Positions 9,313 to 18,295 of a DNA stretch of 64,000 nt are shown in pieces. The notes under the pieces were generated by a model. That model was not told the DNA's origin. It did not search any database and saw only the letters and a list, made by a program, of their open reading frames with translations. The stretch lies in contig JADJNU010000001.1 of the NCBI GenBank assembly GCA_016714165.1, positions 2,170,001 through 2,234,000 on the forward strand, in the 5' to 3' direction. Each line of letters starts with the position of its first letter. Positions within the stretch are counted from its first letter, which is position 1. The DNA is from Bdellovibrionales bacterium. Its GTDB lineage: Bacteria > Bdellovibrionota > Bdellovibrionia > Bdellovibrionales > UBA1609. A program made the translations under genes and the position numbers.

Positions 9313-9729
9313 TTACTTGGCCTTTGGTAAGGTGATTAACCCTATGCTGTAGATTCCAGCGGCCCGAATTTCTCCCATGGCTTCGGCAACATAACCGTAA
9401 TCAACCTGACGATCCGCTTGGATATATATTTGCTTATTTTTTCGAGTTTCCATGATAGCTGCCAATTTTTTTCCAAGTCCCTCCATTGGAATCTGCGACT
9501 CGCCCAAAAAGAGTTTTTGACTTTTCTTGATAACTAGGGTCATTGGCTCCTCAGTTGTTTCGACACCGCTCGCTTTTGTTTCTGGAAGTTCAACTTCGAG
9601 GCCCTGATTCATCATAGGGGCGGTGACCATAAAAATAATCAATAGGACCAACATGACATCAACAAGGGGCGTAACGTTGATCTCACTGAGGACCGTGCGT
9701 CCGCCCCCGGACGTGGACGACATTCCCAC
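9313..9729 (-). CDS. tolR: TolR/ExbD biopolymer transport protein
   Basis: 138 residues with the family hallmark near the N-terminus: 'SEINVTPLVDVMLVLLIIFMV' (shown in part), where the aspartate in VDVMLVLLIIF is the proton-path residue. A periplasmic domain follows, ending in the 'IQADRQVDYG.V.E.M..I..AGI..IGL' pattern. It forms the inner-membrane motor with TolQ. The start is either GTG at 9729, with GGGG at good spacing, or ATG at 9723. It begins 5 nt after tolQ. Confidence 0.93.
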   Translation of the reverse strand: MGMSSTSGGGRTVLSEINVTPLVDVMLVLLIIFMVTAPMMNQGLEVELPETKASGVETTEEPMTLVIKKSQKLFLGESQIPMEGLGKKLAAIMETRKNKQIYIQADRQVDYGYVAEAMGEIRAAGIYSIGLITLPKAK

Positions 9730-9734
9730 TTTAC

Positions 9735-10472
9735 TTACCCCTGAAAAAAATTACGCTTGGCAATATTCAATAGATCCGAAGCAAAGCTGCTCATTTCCAA
9801 ATCCATCTTGCGCACTTCTGTTAAAAAATGATTGTAGGCTATGGTCGCAGGAATGGCGGCAGCTAATCCCACAGCAGTCGCAATCAAGGCCTCTGATATT
9901 CCAGGAGCAACGACAGCAAGACTTGCGACCTTTGTCGCTCCTATTTTCTGAAAGGCTCCCATTATTCCCCATACGGTCCCAAACAATCCAATAAAGGGGG
10001 CCGTGCTCCCAGTCGTCGCCAAGAGCGTCAAGCGAAATTCCATTGCAGCAATTTCTTCATCTGAGGCCTTGCGCAGTGCTCTCTCCAGATTATCACTCCC
10101 AGTTAACAAAGGAGCCTTATCGTTCTCTGACTTCCTGCAAACCAGATTTGAATCGGCAATTTTTCGTAACTCCAAGTATCCACTTTTAAAAACGCGGGCA
10201 AGACTGCTTTCCTGATGATCTTTCATCGCGTCGAAAATATCATCAAGGGAGTTTGCCTTCCAAAAAAACTCCAAAAAGGGAGCGTTGGCCCGATGCAATC
10301 GGCTGATCTGTCTTCGTTTTGCAAGAACAACGGCCCAACAAAAAATAGAAAGTAGGACAAGTGATAACAGCGTTAATTGCACGACAAGACTTGCCGACCA
10401 AATCGCCTCCCAGACGCCAACATTTACGGAAACAGATACTGCCTGATTCGCTGCTGCCCACGCTTGATTCAT
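9735..10472 (-). CDS. tolQ: TolQ/MotA/ExbB proton channel protein
   Basis: 245 residues with an N-terminal membrane segment (about 27-47) and the MotA/TolQ/ExbB channel domain in the C-terminal half. That half contains 'LLATTGSTAPFIGLFGTVWGIM' (in part) and 'SEALIATAVGLAAAIPATIAYN' (in part), the two conserved transmembrane helices. Together with TolR it converts the proton gradient into movement of TolA. It is the first gene of tolQRAB-glnE. The gene upstream (GDPD-like) ends 92 nt away on the same strand. Confidence 0.93.
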   Translation of the reverse strand: MNQAWAAANQAVSVSVNVGVWEAIWSASLVVQLTLLSLVLLSIFCWAVVLAKRRQISRLHRANAPFLEFFWKANSLDDIFDAMKDHQESSLARVFKSGYLELRKIADSNLVCRKSENDKAPLLTGSDNLERALRKASDEEIAAMEFRLTLLATTGSTAPFIGLFGTVWGIMGAFQKIGATKVASLAVVAPGISEALIATAVGLAAAIPATIAYNHFLTEVRKMDLEMSSFASDLLNIAKRNFFQG

Positions 10473-10564
10473 AGAAAGATAAGCTAGCGGGAGATTGAGT
10501 TGTCTGCAACCAGAATGGACTCATTAAGTCCAATTCAGATATCTTTTTCTTTCTGTTTACTGAT

Positions 10565-11490
10565 CTATGGTGCGGCGGGACGAAATTTCTTCAAGGCCCA
10601 ATTTGGGCGAGAAGTCAAAACTCCCTTCAAAGCTCCCTCTATCCATTCGGGAAAAAAATTGTTGGAAAAGGGGTCGTCTTCCAGCTCCAAAATCAGAGAT
10701 TTCTTCTGGCGTTGGATTTCTAGAGTCAGTGTCGGCGTAAACACAAGCGAATTATTCATAGACATCGGAGAAACGATGACATCCTCCTGAAAAGAAATCA
10801 GCGTTTCAATTCTTAAGTTATCGAATATCATGGCTCGACTGATTCCAGGCGAGTCCGAACCATACAGCCACAGAGGTTCTATCTTCTTCATCTCCCGAAC
10901 AAATTTGGTGAATGGGCTGCGAATGATCACCCTTTCTCCAAGATCAAGAGAGTTGATGAGTGTCACGACTTCTTGAACATATGTGGCATTTGGATCAAAA
11001 AAAGTGAGTAAAAGAAGACGTCCCTTCGTTATCTCTGCAGCTCGCTTAAGAGTTAAAAGTCTAATTCCCTTACCACGAAATTCATCGGGTCGCCTATCAG
11101 GCCATTGGGTATTAAAACCTGCATCCAAATATGACATTTGGTTCCATCTCAAGATTTCTGGAGTTCCCTGTCCATTGGTCATCTCTTCAAGCCGATGGCC
11201 AGGAAACACAAACCACACTCCATCACTTGAACGATGCAGAGGAAGTTCTATTCCAACAAGGGATCCCAGTTTGATGCTTTCTGTGATTGCTTGTTCGGTG
11301 TATGAAGGGTCAGTCTCTCCTCCTCCCCTTTTGCAACAATCCAGAACTGATGCTTCTCCTTCAAAAGCGGATGATCGTAGGCCTCAAATTCCCGCTGTAA
11401 ACCCACATATCGCAGACCAAACAAGAGCAACACGAGAAAAGAAATAACACCCATACCAATGATAAAGAGTCTTGAAAAAGCTGACATCAT
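10565..11490 (-). CDS. Glycerophosphodiester phosphodiesterase-like protein, frameshifted
   Basis: Two reading frames make one gene. The first part (11490 down to about 11325) gives a membrane segment and then 'DHPLL..KHQFWIVAKG'. The second, read in the -1 frame from about 11330 down to 10565, gives 'GGGETDPSYTEQAI..SIKLGSLVGIEL..HRSSDGVWFVFPGHRLEEMTNGQG' (shortened). The joined product follows the GDPD pattern: the catalytic-type His-x-x, the 'IEL...DG' strand and the closing 'G.LTSRP'. The usual HD pair reads GH, and the metal-binding glutamates are only partly recognisable, so the enzyme may be degenerate. The shift lies in an A4G4-(AGG)n stretch and would be healed by one extra base. It may be a sequencing error, a real mutation, or less likely programmed slippage. 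Confidence 0.6.
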
Positions 11491-11692
11491 ATTCTTAACC
11501 TACTGAAATTACTTGATTTTGTCATTAAAAAAAGAATCTGTGATTGTGGCGTCTATATAAGTTAAAAAAAGACGTATATTAAATTGCTTAAAGTGTCGTT
11601 TTCGGTTAGCTTTCATTTCTCCGTCCTGGTAAATTTGCGCCATTTCTAAATGATAAACGGACAATCTACCTCGATGGTTAGGAAATAGATCA

Positions 11693-12124
11693 ATGAATAA
11701 ACTCAACCGTAAAGTTGTGTATGCCCTCATGGCCCTTAAATATATGTTCAGCAAATCTCCGGGAGCACTCACCACTGCGAAAGAAGTTGTTGAGGCAACC
11801 AAGTGCCCTTTTGACGCAACAGCTAGAGTTATGCAATTAATGACACAAAAAGGCATTCTCAGGTCCGAACAGGGATCTCAGGGAGGCTATTTCATCATTC
11901 GAGATCTCTCAAAGATATCTTTTTATGAACTCGTTGAACTGATCCTGGGACCTTTGGGAATTGTTAAATGCATAAACGGAATTGAAACTTGTCTGCAAAA
12001 GGACACCTGCAATGTCAAATCACCCATGGCTGAGCTAAATGCAAGATTGGTAGAATTTTACAAAAAATTACCCCTTTCTGAAATTCTTAAGGTCCAAGAC
12101 AAAGAACCGGATCCGACTTCATGA
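11693..12124 (+). CDS. Rrf2-family Fe-S regulator of the suf operon
   Basis: 143 residues with an N-terminal winged helix and the Rrf2 pattern 'GILRSEQGSQGGYFI' (about 54-68). Three cysteines follow at 93, 100 and 106 (C-x6-C-x5-C), placed like the [2Fe-2S] ligands of IscR (C-x5-C-x5-C). A good ribosome binding site (TTAGGAAAT) precedes the ATG. It is the first gene before sufB (57 nt gap), so it probably senses Fe-S status and controls this operon, as IscR or SufR do in other bacteria. This is inference from position and cysteines. I could not find a convincing operator by eye. Confidence 0.88.
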   Translation: MNKLNRKVVYALMALKYMFSKSPGALTTAKEVVEATKCPFDATARVMQLMTQKGILRSEQGSQGGYFIIRDLSKISFYELVELILGPLGIVKCINGIETCLQKDTCNVKSPMAELNARLVEFYKKLPLSEILKVQDKEPDPTS

Positions 12125-12181
12125 GATCCAGTAAATGACTCTATTACTGGTGCCATATTTGAGACCTAGTTGGAGAACTGG

Positions 12182-13627
12182 ATGAACCAGGTAAAAGCAA
12201 ATGAAGCAAACGAAGTCCGTGAGTATAAGTACGGTTTCTCTACCTCTGTAGATGTAGACAGAATTCCCAATGGTCTAAACGAAGATACCATTCGTATTAT
12301 TTCTGAGAAAAAAAAAGAACCCGACTGGATGCTCCAGTATCGACTCAAAGCCTATCAACACTGGCTCAGCATGACTGAGCCCCATTGGGGACATTTTAAT
12401 TATCCACCAATTGACTATCAGAAAACCAGCTATTATTCAGCTCCCAAATCTACAAAAGATAAGGTTAAAAATCTTGACGATCTCGATCCAGAACTGCTGC
12501 GCACATTCGAAAGATTGGGAATTCCCTTGCAAGAGCAGAAGCGGATTTCAGGAGTCGCTGTTGACGCTGTGTTTGATTCAGTGTCTATCGGAACCACACA
12601 CAAAGAAGCCCTAGCCCGGTACGGGGTCGTATTTTGCTCCATCTCTGAAGCTCTCCACTCTCACGAAGATCTCGTGAAAAAATATTTTGGTTCTGTGGTT
12701 CCCCACACTGACAATTTTTTTGCTGCCCTCAATGCGGCTGTATTCACAGATGGATCCTTTTGTTATATTCCAGAGGGTGTGCGCTGCCCCATAGATCTGT
12801 CTACCTATTTTCGCATTAATTCTGAGGAAACCGGCCAATTTGAGCGCACACTTATTATCGCAGAGCCGGGAAGCTTCGTTAACTATCTCGAGGGTTGCAC
12901 GGCCCCGATGCGTGACACCAATCAATTGCATGCAGCCGTTGTTGAACTGGTTGCCTTAGCTGATTCTGAAATAAAATATTCCACCGTGCAAAATTGGTAT
13001 ACTGGAGATAAAGAGGGTCGAGGAGGTATTTATAATTTTGTCACCAAACGAGGAAAGTGCGTGGGTCGAAATTCTAAAATCAGTTGGACCCAGGTCGAAG
13101 CAGGCTCAGCCATAACATGGAAATATCCGAGCGTGATTCTTCAAGGTGACAACTCGGTCGGCGCTTTTTATTCGGTCGCCCTGACCCATGACCACATGAT
13201 CGCTTACACTGGCACAAAAATGATCCACATTGGAAAGAACACTAAAAGCACCATTCTATCAAAGGGGATTTCGGTAGATCGTTCGACGAATAGCTACCGC
13301 GGCCTCGTAAAAATTCTTCCCTCTGCTGAAGGAGCTCGAAACTATTCTCAATGCGACTCAATGTTAGTCGGAGATAAGAGTTCAGCTCATACCTTCCCCT
13401 CCTTGGAAATTCAAAATAAGTCGGCTGTTGTTGAACACGAGGCTTCAACCTCTAGAATTAGCGAAGATCAATTGTTTTATCTGCAGTCGAGGGGTCTTGA
13501 CTTGGAAGCCTCTATATCCCTCCTCGTAAATGGCTTTTGCAAAGAAGTCTTTAAACAATTACCCCTGGAATTTTCTGTCGAAGCGGTAAAACTTATCGAA
13601 ATGAAGCTCGAGAATAGCATTGGATAG
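12182..13627 (+). CDS. sufB: Fe-S cluster scaffold protein SufB
   Basis: About 481 residues, full length for SufB, with the family's conserved core: 'FAALNAAVFTDGSFCYIPEGV', then 'GSFVNYLEGCTAP', and near the end 'VEHEASTSRISEDQLFYLQSRG' (each cut short). SufB with SufC and SufD forms the complex on which [4Fe-4S] or [2Fe-2S] clusters are built in the cytoplasm. I chose ATG 12182 because GGAG lies at 12172-12175, six bases upstream. An in-frame TTG at 12170 has no such site. sufC follows 17 nt downstream. Confidence 0.95.
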   Translation: MNQVKANEANEVREYKYGFSTSVDVDRIPNGLNEDTIRIISEKKKEPDWMLQYRLKAYQHWLSMTEPHWGHFNYPPIDYQKTSYYSAPKSTKDKVKNLDDLDPELLRTFERLGIPLQEQKRISGVAVDAVFDSVSIGTTHKEALARYGVVFCSISEALHSHEDLVKKYFGSVVPHTDNFFAALNAAVFTDGSFCYIPEGVRCPIDLSTYFRINSEETGQFERTLIIAEPGSFVNYLEGCTAPMRDTNQLHAAVVELVALADSEIKYSTVQNWYTGDKEGRGGIYNFVTKRGKCVGRNSKISWTQVEAGSAITWKYPSVILQGDNSVGAFYSVALTHDHMIAYTGTKMIHIGKNTKSTILSKGISVDRSTNSYRGLVKILPSAEGARNYSQCDSMLVGDKSSAHTFPSLEIQNKSAVVEHEASTSRISEDQLFYLQSRGLDLEASISLLVNGFCKEVFKQLPLEFSVEAVKLIEMKLENSIG

Positions 13628-13644
13628 AGGAGATTGGAAAAGCT

Positions 13645-14394
13645 ATGTTGAAGATCAAAAATCTCAGCGTTGAAGTCAACGGAAAACCCGTTCTGAAGGG
13701 TCTCAACCTAGAAATCAATGCTGGCGAAGTTCACGCCATCATGGGGCCAAATGGTTCAGGAAAAAGTACCCTATCCAAAGTGATAGCTGGCCATCCCTCC
13801 TATAAAATAACGGGCGGATCGATTGAGTACGAAGTTAATATGAAGTGGAAAAATATCTTTGAAATGACACCAGATCAACGGGCCCGGGAAGGGATTTTTT
13901 TAGCTTTTCAATACCCCGTTGAAATTTCAGGAGTATCCAACCTGGTGTTCCTGAGAGCCGCCTTCAATGCCGTTTGCAAACATCAGGGCATTCCAGAAAT
14001 GAGCGAGTCTGATTTTGAGAAATTTCTGGAGGAAAAAGCAGAAATCGTCAAAATGAATACAGAGTTTCTTAAACGTTCGGTAAACGAGGGCTTCTCAGGA
14101 GGAGAAAAGAAGCGAAACGAGATCTTGCAGATGGCTGTTTTATCTCCTCGGCTCTCCGTTCTAGATGAAACTGATTCTGGCCTTGACATTGATTCTTTGA
14201 AAATTGTAGCCAGTGGGGTTAATCATCTGAGGAAAAAATCAAACGCCATACTGATGATCACCCACTACCAAAGACTTCTTGATTTTATTGTTCCTGATTT
14301 TATACACGTTTTGATTGATGGAAGTGTTGTCAAATCTGGGAAGAAGGATCTGGCTTTGGAATTAGAAAAACGTGGATACGATTGGCTGATTTAG
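13645..14394 (+). CDS. sufC: SufC ATPase of the Fe-S assembly complex
   Basis: 249 residues of ABC-ATPase fold with Walker A GPNGSGKST (about 35-43), ABC signature FSGGEKKRNE and Walker B 'LSVLDETDSGLDID', all typical of SufC. It powers the SufBCD scaffold and is not a transporter subunit. A strong GAGGAG site precedes the ATG. The gene lies between sufB and sufD. Confidence 0.96.
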   Translation: MLKIKNLSVEVNGKPVLKGLNLEINAGEVHAIMGPNGSGKSTLSKVIAGHPSYKITGGSIEYEVNMKWKNIFEMTPDQRAREGIFLAFQYPVEISGVSNLVFLRAAFNAVCKHQGIPEMSESDFEKFLEEKAEIVKMNTEFLKRSVNEGFSGGEKKRNEILQMAVLSPRLSVLDETDSGLDIDSLKIVASGVNHLRKKSNAILMITHYQRLLDFIVPDFIHVLIDGSVVKSGKKDLALELEKRGYDWLI

Positions 14395-14416
14395 TATCCT
14401 TTGAAAGGATTTTGGC

Positions 14417-15800
14417 TTGCAGACCCCCTTTGAGGCAATTCGAAAATATAAGATTCTATCCGAAGCTTTGTTGTCTCGAAACGGCAAGTACTGGTCTGCT
14501 GACCAAATAGCCCTTCGAGAGAATTTATTCGAAAAACTTGAGGGAAGCGGCTTTCCTCTTCGAAACTCCAAGGATTGGAAATACGTTAATCCTCAATTAT
14601 TTTTACGTCATGATTATAGCCGAGCGAATCCACCGGATTTCTCAATTGAAGATGAGAAATTGGAACAAATTCTCGAGCATCTGGCTTCGGATTCCATTGT
14701 CATGGTCTTTATCAATGGTCACTTCTCAGAGAAGTTTTCATGTCAGGAGAAAATTGCGGGACTCGAACTGCACTCACTCGCAGATGTTATGAGAGATGCA
14801 AAGCTGGGTTCAATTGCTTCCAAAAGTCTGCTCAGTCTTAAACATTTTGAAATGAGTTCAGGTAACTCTTTTTCGTGGCTGAATGGAGTTCTCCATGAGG
14901 ACGGAATTTTACTAGAAGTCTCGCCCAATACTCGCATCGAAAGGCCTTTGGTTATACTCCATTTTGCGTTGGCGACAGATGATATGAAGTGGTTTTCTCC
15001 CTTTTATCGACATTTTTTTAATTTGGGAGAGAGTTCTTCCGTAGACCTAACATTGATTTATTCCGGCGCTCCTGGAGTAAAATCCTTCAGCAATGTGGTA
15101 ACTCAGATTCAGCAGAACGCCTCAAGTCGCTTGAATTACCACCAAATCCAAGAAGAGGCTTCCACGTCTTACCATTTGTGCCAATGCCGAAATGAGATTG
15201 AACAATTCGCCACATTCAATGCTCTCTCGGTTGGTTTAGGAGGTCGACAATCTCGACAAGAACTCCTGGTTGATATCAAAGGGCCATCAGACGAATGTGC
15301 GTGTTGACGGCATTTGCCTAGCAAAAGACCATCAACATCAGGAATTTAAAACTGTCATGCGCCATCATAAGGGGCGCGGAAACAGCCACCAGCTTTTTAA
15401 AAGTATTGCCACTGATCAGTCCAGAATCGTATTTGAAGGAAAAATAGCTATCGAGCCTGAAGCTCAAAATGTTAACTCAAGTCAGCTCAGCAAATCTCTG
15501 CTGCTCAGTAGTGCAGCTGAAATTGATACTCTGCCAGTTTTAGAAATTCAGGCTGATGACGTTAAAGCAACCCATGGGGCCAGTATCGGACAACTGGATC
15601 CGGAACAAATATTTTATTTTCAATCCCGAGGAATTGAACAGAAAAATGCCGAGGCTATGTTGACTCATGGATTTGTTAAAGACGTCCTTGAGATTCATCA
15701 GAACCTCTCTGGAAAAACGACCCCCATAAGCCAAGGACTGGGGATATGGCTGTCACAGCTCTTGGATGACAAGACAAGTAAATCGGAGCTTTTAACATGA
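14417..15800 (+). CDS. sufD: SufD, split by a single-base frameshift
   Basis: The first part (TTG 14417 to about 15285) runs through 'RQELLVDIKG' and then ends early at 15307. The rest continues in the +1 frame from about 15285 ('QTNVRVDGICLAKDHQHQEF...') to 15800. The second part carries the SufD hallmarks 'FEGKIAIEPEAQNVNSSQ', 'ADDVKATHGASIGQLDPEQ' and 'FYFQSRGI'. Joined, it is a normal SufD of about 460 residues. The shift is in ATCAAAGGGCC at about 15277-15288, so one extra A or G would explain it. The stop overlaps the sufS start (ATGA). A broken SufD would cripple the operon, so an error in the sequence is the first suspicion. Confidence 0.85.
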
Positions 15801-17016
15801 TTCATTGGTCAGATGACTTTTTTCGCCAGGAGTTCCCTGCTCTCTCTCAAAATATTAATGGGCATCCTCTCGTCTATTTGGACAATGCGGCCACAAGTCT
15901 AAAACCACGTAGAGTTGTTGATCGCCTTTCGAAGTTCTATCTTACAGAATCCGCAAATGTTCATCGGGGAGCACATTTTCTAAGTGATCAAGCAACGGCT
16001 GCATTCGAAAACTCCAGAGCAATAGTTGCAAAATTTCTCGGCGCTTCAAACAGCAACGAAGTCATTTTTACTAAAGGGACGACCGAGGGTCTCAATCTCT
16101 TAGCCCGAACCCTTGGATCACAGCTAAGACCTGGAGATGAGATCCTGCTTTCGAGGATGGAACATCACTCGAACATTGTACCCTGGCAGTTGATCGCTGA
16201 GGAAAAATCTCTTGGCCTGAAATTCGTTGAACTAAACAAAGATGGGAGTTTGAACCTCGAGAACTTCAGATCACTTTTATCTGATCGAACAAAAATTGTC
16301 TCATTCGTCCATTGCTCCAATGCCCTTGGTACAATCAATCCGGTCAAGGATCTGTTCACAGAGGCCAGAAAATTCGGAGCTAAAACAATTTTGGACGCAG
16401 CCCAATCTGTCTCTTTTATGCCAGTTAATGTCCAGGAACTTGGGTGTGATTTTCTGGCCTTTTCTGGTCATAAAATTTTTGCCCCTACTGGGATAGGTGT
16501 TTTATGGGGCAGAGAACAATCTCTCAATAATTTGATCCCCTATCAGGGCGGCGGATCAATGATTGAACGTGTAAAGATGAGTAAAACTACTTTTCTGAGT
16601 GCTCCCCATCGGTTTGAGGCGGGGACTCCGCATATTGCCGGAGCCATTGGACTGGGCGAGGCACTCAATTTTGTTTCTGACTTAGGCATTGAAAACATCT
16701 ATCGGCATGAATTAGACCTTGCAGAAAAGGCAAGGGAGGAGCTGAAAGGTCTGCCTGGTATTCGATTTGTTGGCGAAGCCCTCGACGTGCCAACATTGTG
16801 TCTTTCGTATTTGAAGGCATCCATCCCTCCGATATCGGTCAATTACTTGACCGAGAGGGAATTGCTCTTCGAACTGGACATCATTGCACCCAACCATTGA
16901 TGGATTATTTTGGGCTGCCAGGTACTATTCGAGCTTCATTTTCTATTTATAATTCAGATTCAGATATCAATCGATTAGTGAGTGCTGTCCGAAAGGCATT
17001 GGAGATTTTGACATGA
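15797..17016 (+). CDS. sufS: Cysteine desulfurase SufS, split by a single-base frameshift
   Basis: A class V PLP enzyme that takes sulfur from cysteine for Fe-S assembly. The first frame (15797 to about 16787) has 'YLDNAATSLKP', 'SANVHRGAHFLSD', 'FTKGTTEGLNL' and the PLP-lysine motif 'FSGHKIFAPTGIGVLWG'. Near 16786-16797 the reading moves by -1 and continues as 'ANIVSFVFEGIHPSDIG' and 'GIALRTGHHCTQPLMDYFG', whose cysteine is the persulfide residue, to 17016. The sequence GTGCCAACATT would be healed by one more C (GTG CCC AAC ATT). Joined length is about 406 residues, normal for SufS. Its end overlaps nfu by four bases. No separate sufE or sufU is nearby. Confidence 0.88.
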
Positions 17017-17606
17017 GCATACCCGCCATTTCACCCAATGATATTTTGGTACGAGCCCAGGACACCCCGAACCCTGCAGCGCTTAAATTTATTATTAATT
17101 ATGCTGTGAAAGCAGAGGGACGAACCACCTTTCATACAATCGAGGAATGCGAGGAAGTACCACTCGCAAGAGATCTATTTGTTTTACCTGGAGTAAAACA
17201 GCTCTATTTTTTTGAAAATACCATTACCATCACGCATGACATCGACGTGATCCAAGCCAACTTTGAAGAGCAAGTTATTTCCGTTATCAAAACCCGTTTG
17301 CCGACACACAATTACCACTTCCTGACTGCTGAAGATGGGCCCTCTAAAAAAGGGACGATTGACCGCTCTCATTTAAGTCCCGAGCTCAAACAGATTGAGG
17401 AAATCCTGGATAGAACGATTCGTCCTGGCCTACAAGCCGATGGAGGCGATATCGAAATCTTGGAATTTAAGGACAATGAACTCAAAATTATTTATCAAGG
17501 AGCCTGCGGCGGATGCCCAAGTTCGATGATGGGAACTCTCGACGCCATTCAGGGCATTCTCCGCCACGAACTTAAAAATGAAGGATTGATCGTATCGCCG
17601 ATTTAA
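17013..17606 (+). CDS. nfu: Nfu-type Fe-S carrier protein
   Basis: 197 residues. The N-terminal part ('QDTPNPAALKFII...') is the Nfu N-terminal domain. The C-terminal part is the NifU-like domain with 'LQADGGDIEIL' and the cluster-binding GACGGCPSS motif, with C165 and C168. Nfu proteins carry assembled clusters from the scaffold to target enzymes. It ends the rrf2-suf operon, with an ATGA overlap with sufS. A minus-strand gene ends 36 nt downstream. Confidence 0.92.
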   Translation: MSIPAISPNDILVRAQDTPNPAALKFIINYAVKAEGRTTFHTIEECEEVPLARDLFVLPGVKQLYFFENTITITHDIDVIQANFEEQVISVIKTRLPTHNYHFLTAEDGPSKKGTIDRSHLSPELKQIEEILDRTIRPGLQADGGDIEILEFKDNELKIIYQGACGGCPSSMMGTLDAIQGILRHELKNEGLIVSPI

Positions 17607-17641
17607 ATTCGATTGTGATAATTGTGCAAATATCCGTGACG

Positions 17642-18295
17642 TTAACGGAAGATCTTCTCAGATTTAGTACGAGACAGTTTCGACTCCAAGGCCATGTTCT
17701 CTTTTGAACGATGAACCAATTCGACATCTTCATTTTCAATCATTTCCTGATCAAGGGTATTGAATTGGATTGAGGTTCCAAATGAAGTGCCATTTTTCTG
17801 TCCACTCACAAATAAATGAATTTGCTGATTTTGTTCAGATGTACTCGTTACCGTAAGTGATGTCTGTTTGACCCCACCATTGCCAGAACTGAAATCGATT
17901 GTCCTTTCGATTTCGCCATTCACAAGTACGATTTCGTCTGGCAACGACCACTTAAGATTAACCCCTTCAATATCTTCTTCTGAGAAGATCTCAACATCAA
18001 GAGTAAATGGCACACCTGGGACAATGCTTTCGTCCGCGACAGTCCTCTTCATCTTCACCAAAAGTGGCCCACTCACTTTATTCGTGTGGCTGACACCTAG
18101 AGCACGGTTTTTCGGCATCAATATTTGATCCTTATAACTCGACAATTGGCCAGCCAGAATTCGTTTCGGACTTTTAAAAAAGTAGGATGCCAAACTGATG
18201 ATTGCCGGTGTTAAGGTCAAGAGAGCCATCCGCAGTAGCCACTTGGAGAGTCTTGACTTCCCCTTACCTATATTTAAGGCAAACTGTCTGGACAT
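17642..18295 (-). CDS. Membrane-anchored hypothetical protein
   Basis: 217 residues with one N-terminal membrane segment (about 20-43) and a periplasmic part that looks beta-rich: 'GVPFTLDVEIFSEEDIEGVNLKWSL' (in part) resembles an Ig-like or adhesin-type strand pattern. I recognise no family. Its ATG lies inside the last codons of the lipoprotein gene (22-nt overlap), so the two are translationally coupled and probably work together at the envelope. Confidence 0.65.
   Translation of the reverse strand: MSRQFALNIGKGKSRLSKWLLRMALLTLTPAIISLASYFFKSPKRILAGQLSSYKDQILMPKNRALGVSHTNKVSGPLLVKMKRTVADESIVPGVPFTLDVEIFSEEDIEGVNLKWSLPDEIVLVNGEIERTIDFSSGNGGVKQTSLTVTSTSEQNQQIHLFVSGQKNGTSFGTSIQFNTLDQEMIENEDVELVHRSKENMALESKLSRTKSEKIFR

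Noticed and set aside
11320..11335. Programmed -1 frameshift in the GDPD-like gene
   Set aside because: The A4G4 stretch is not a canonical X-XXY-YYZ slip site and no hairpin follows. Three similar one-base breaks elsewhere make an error or a mutation more likely.
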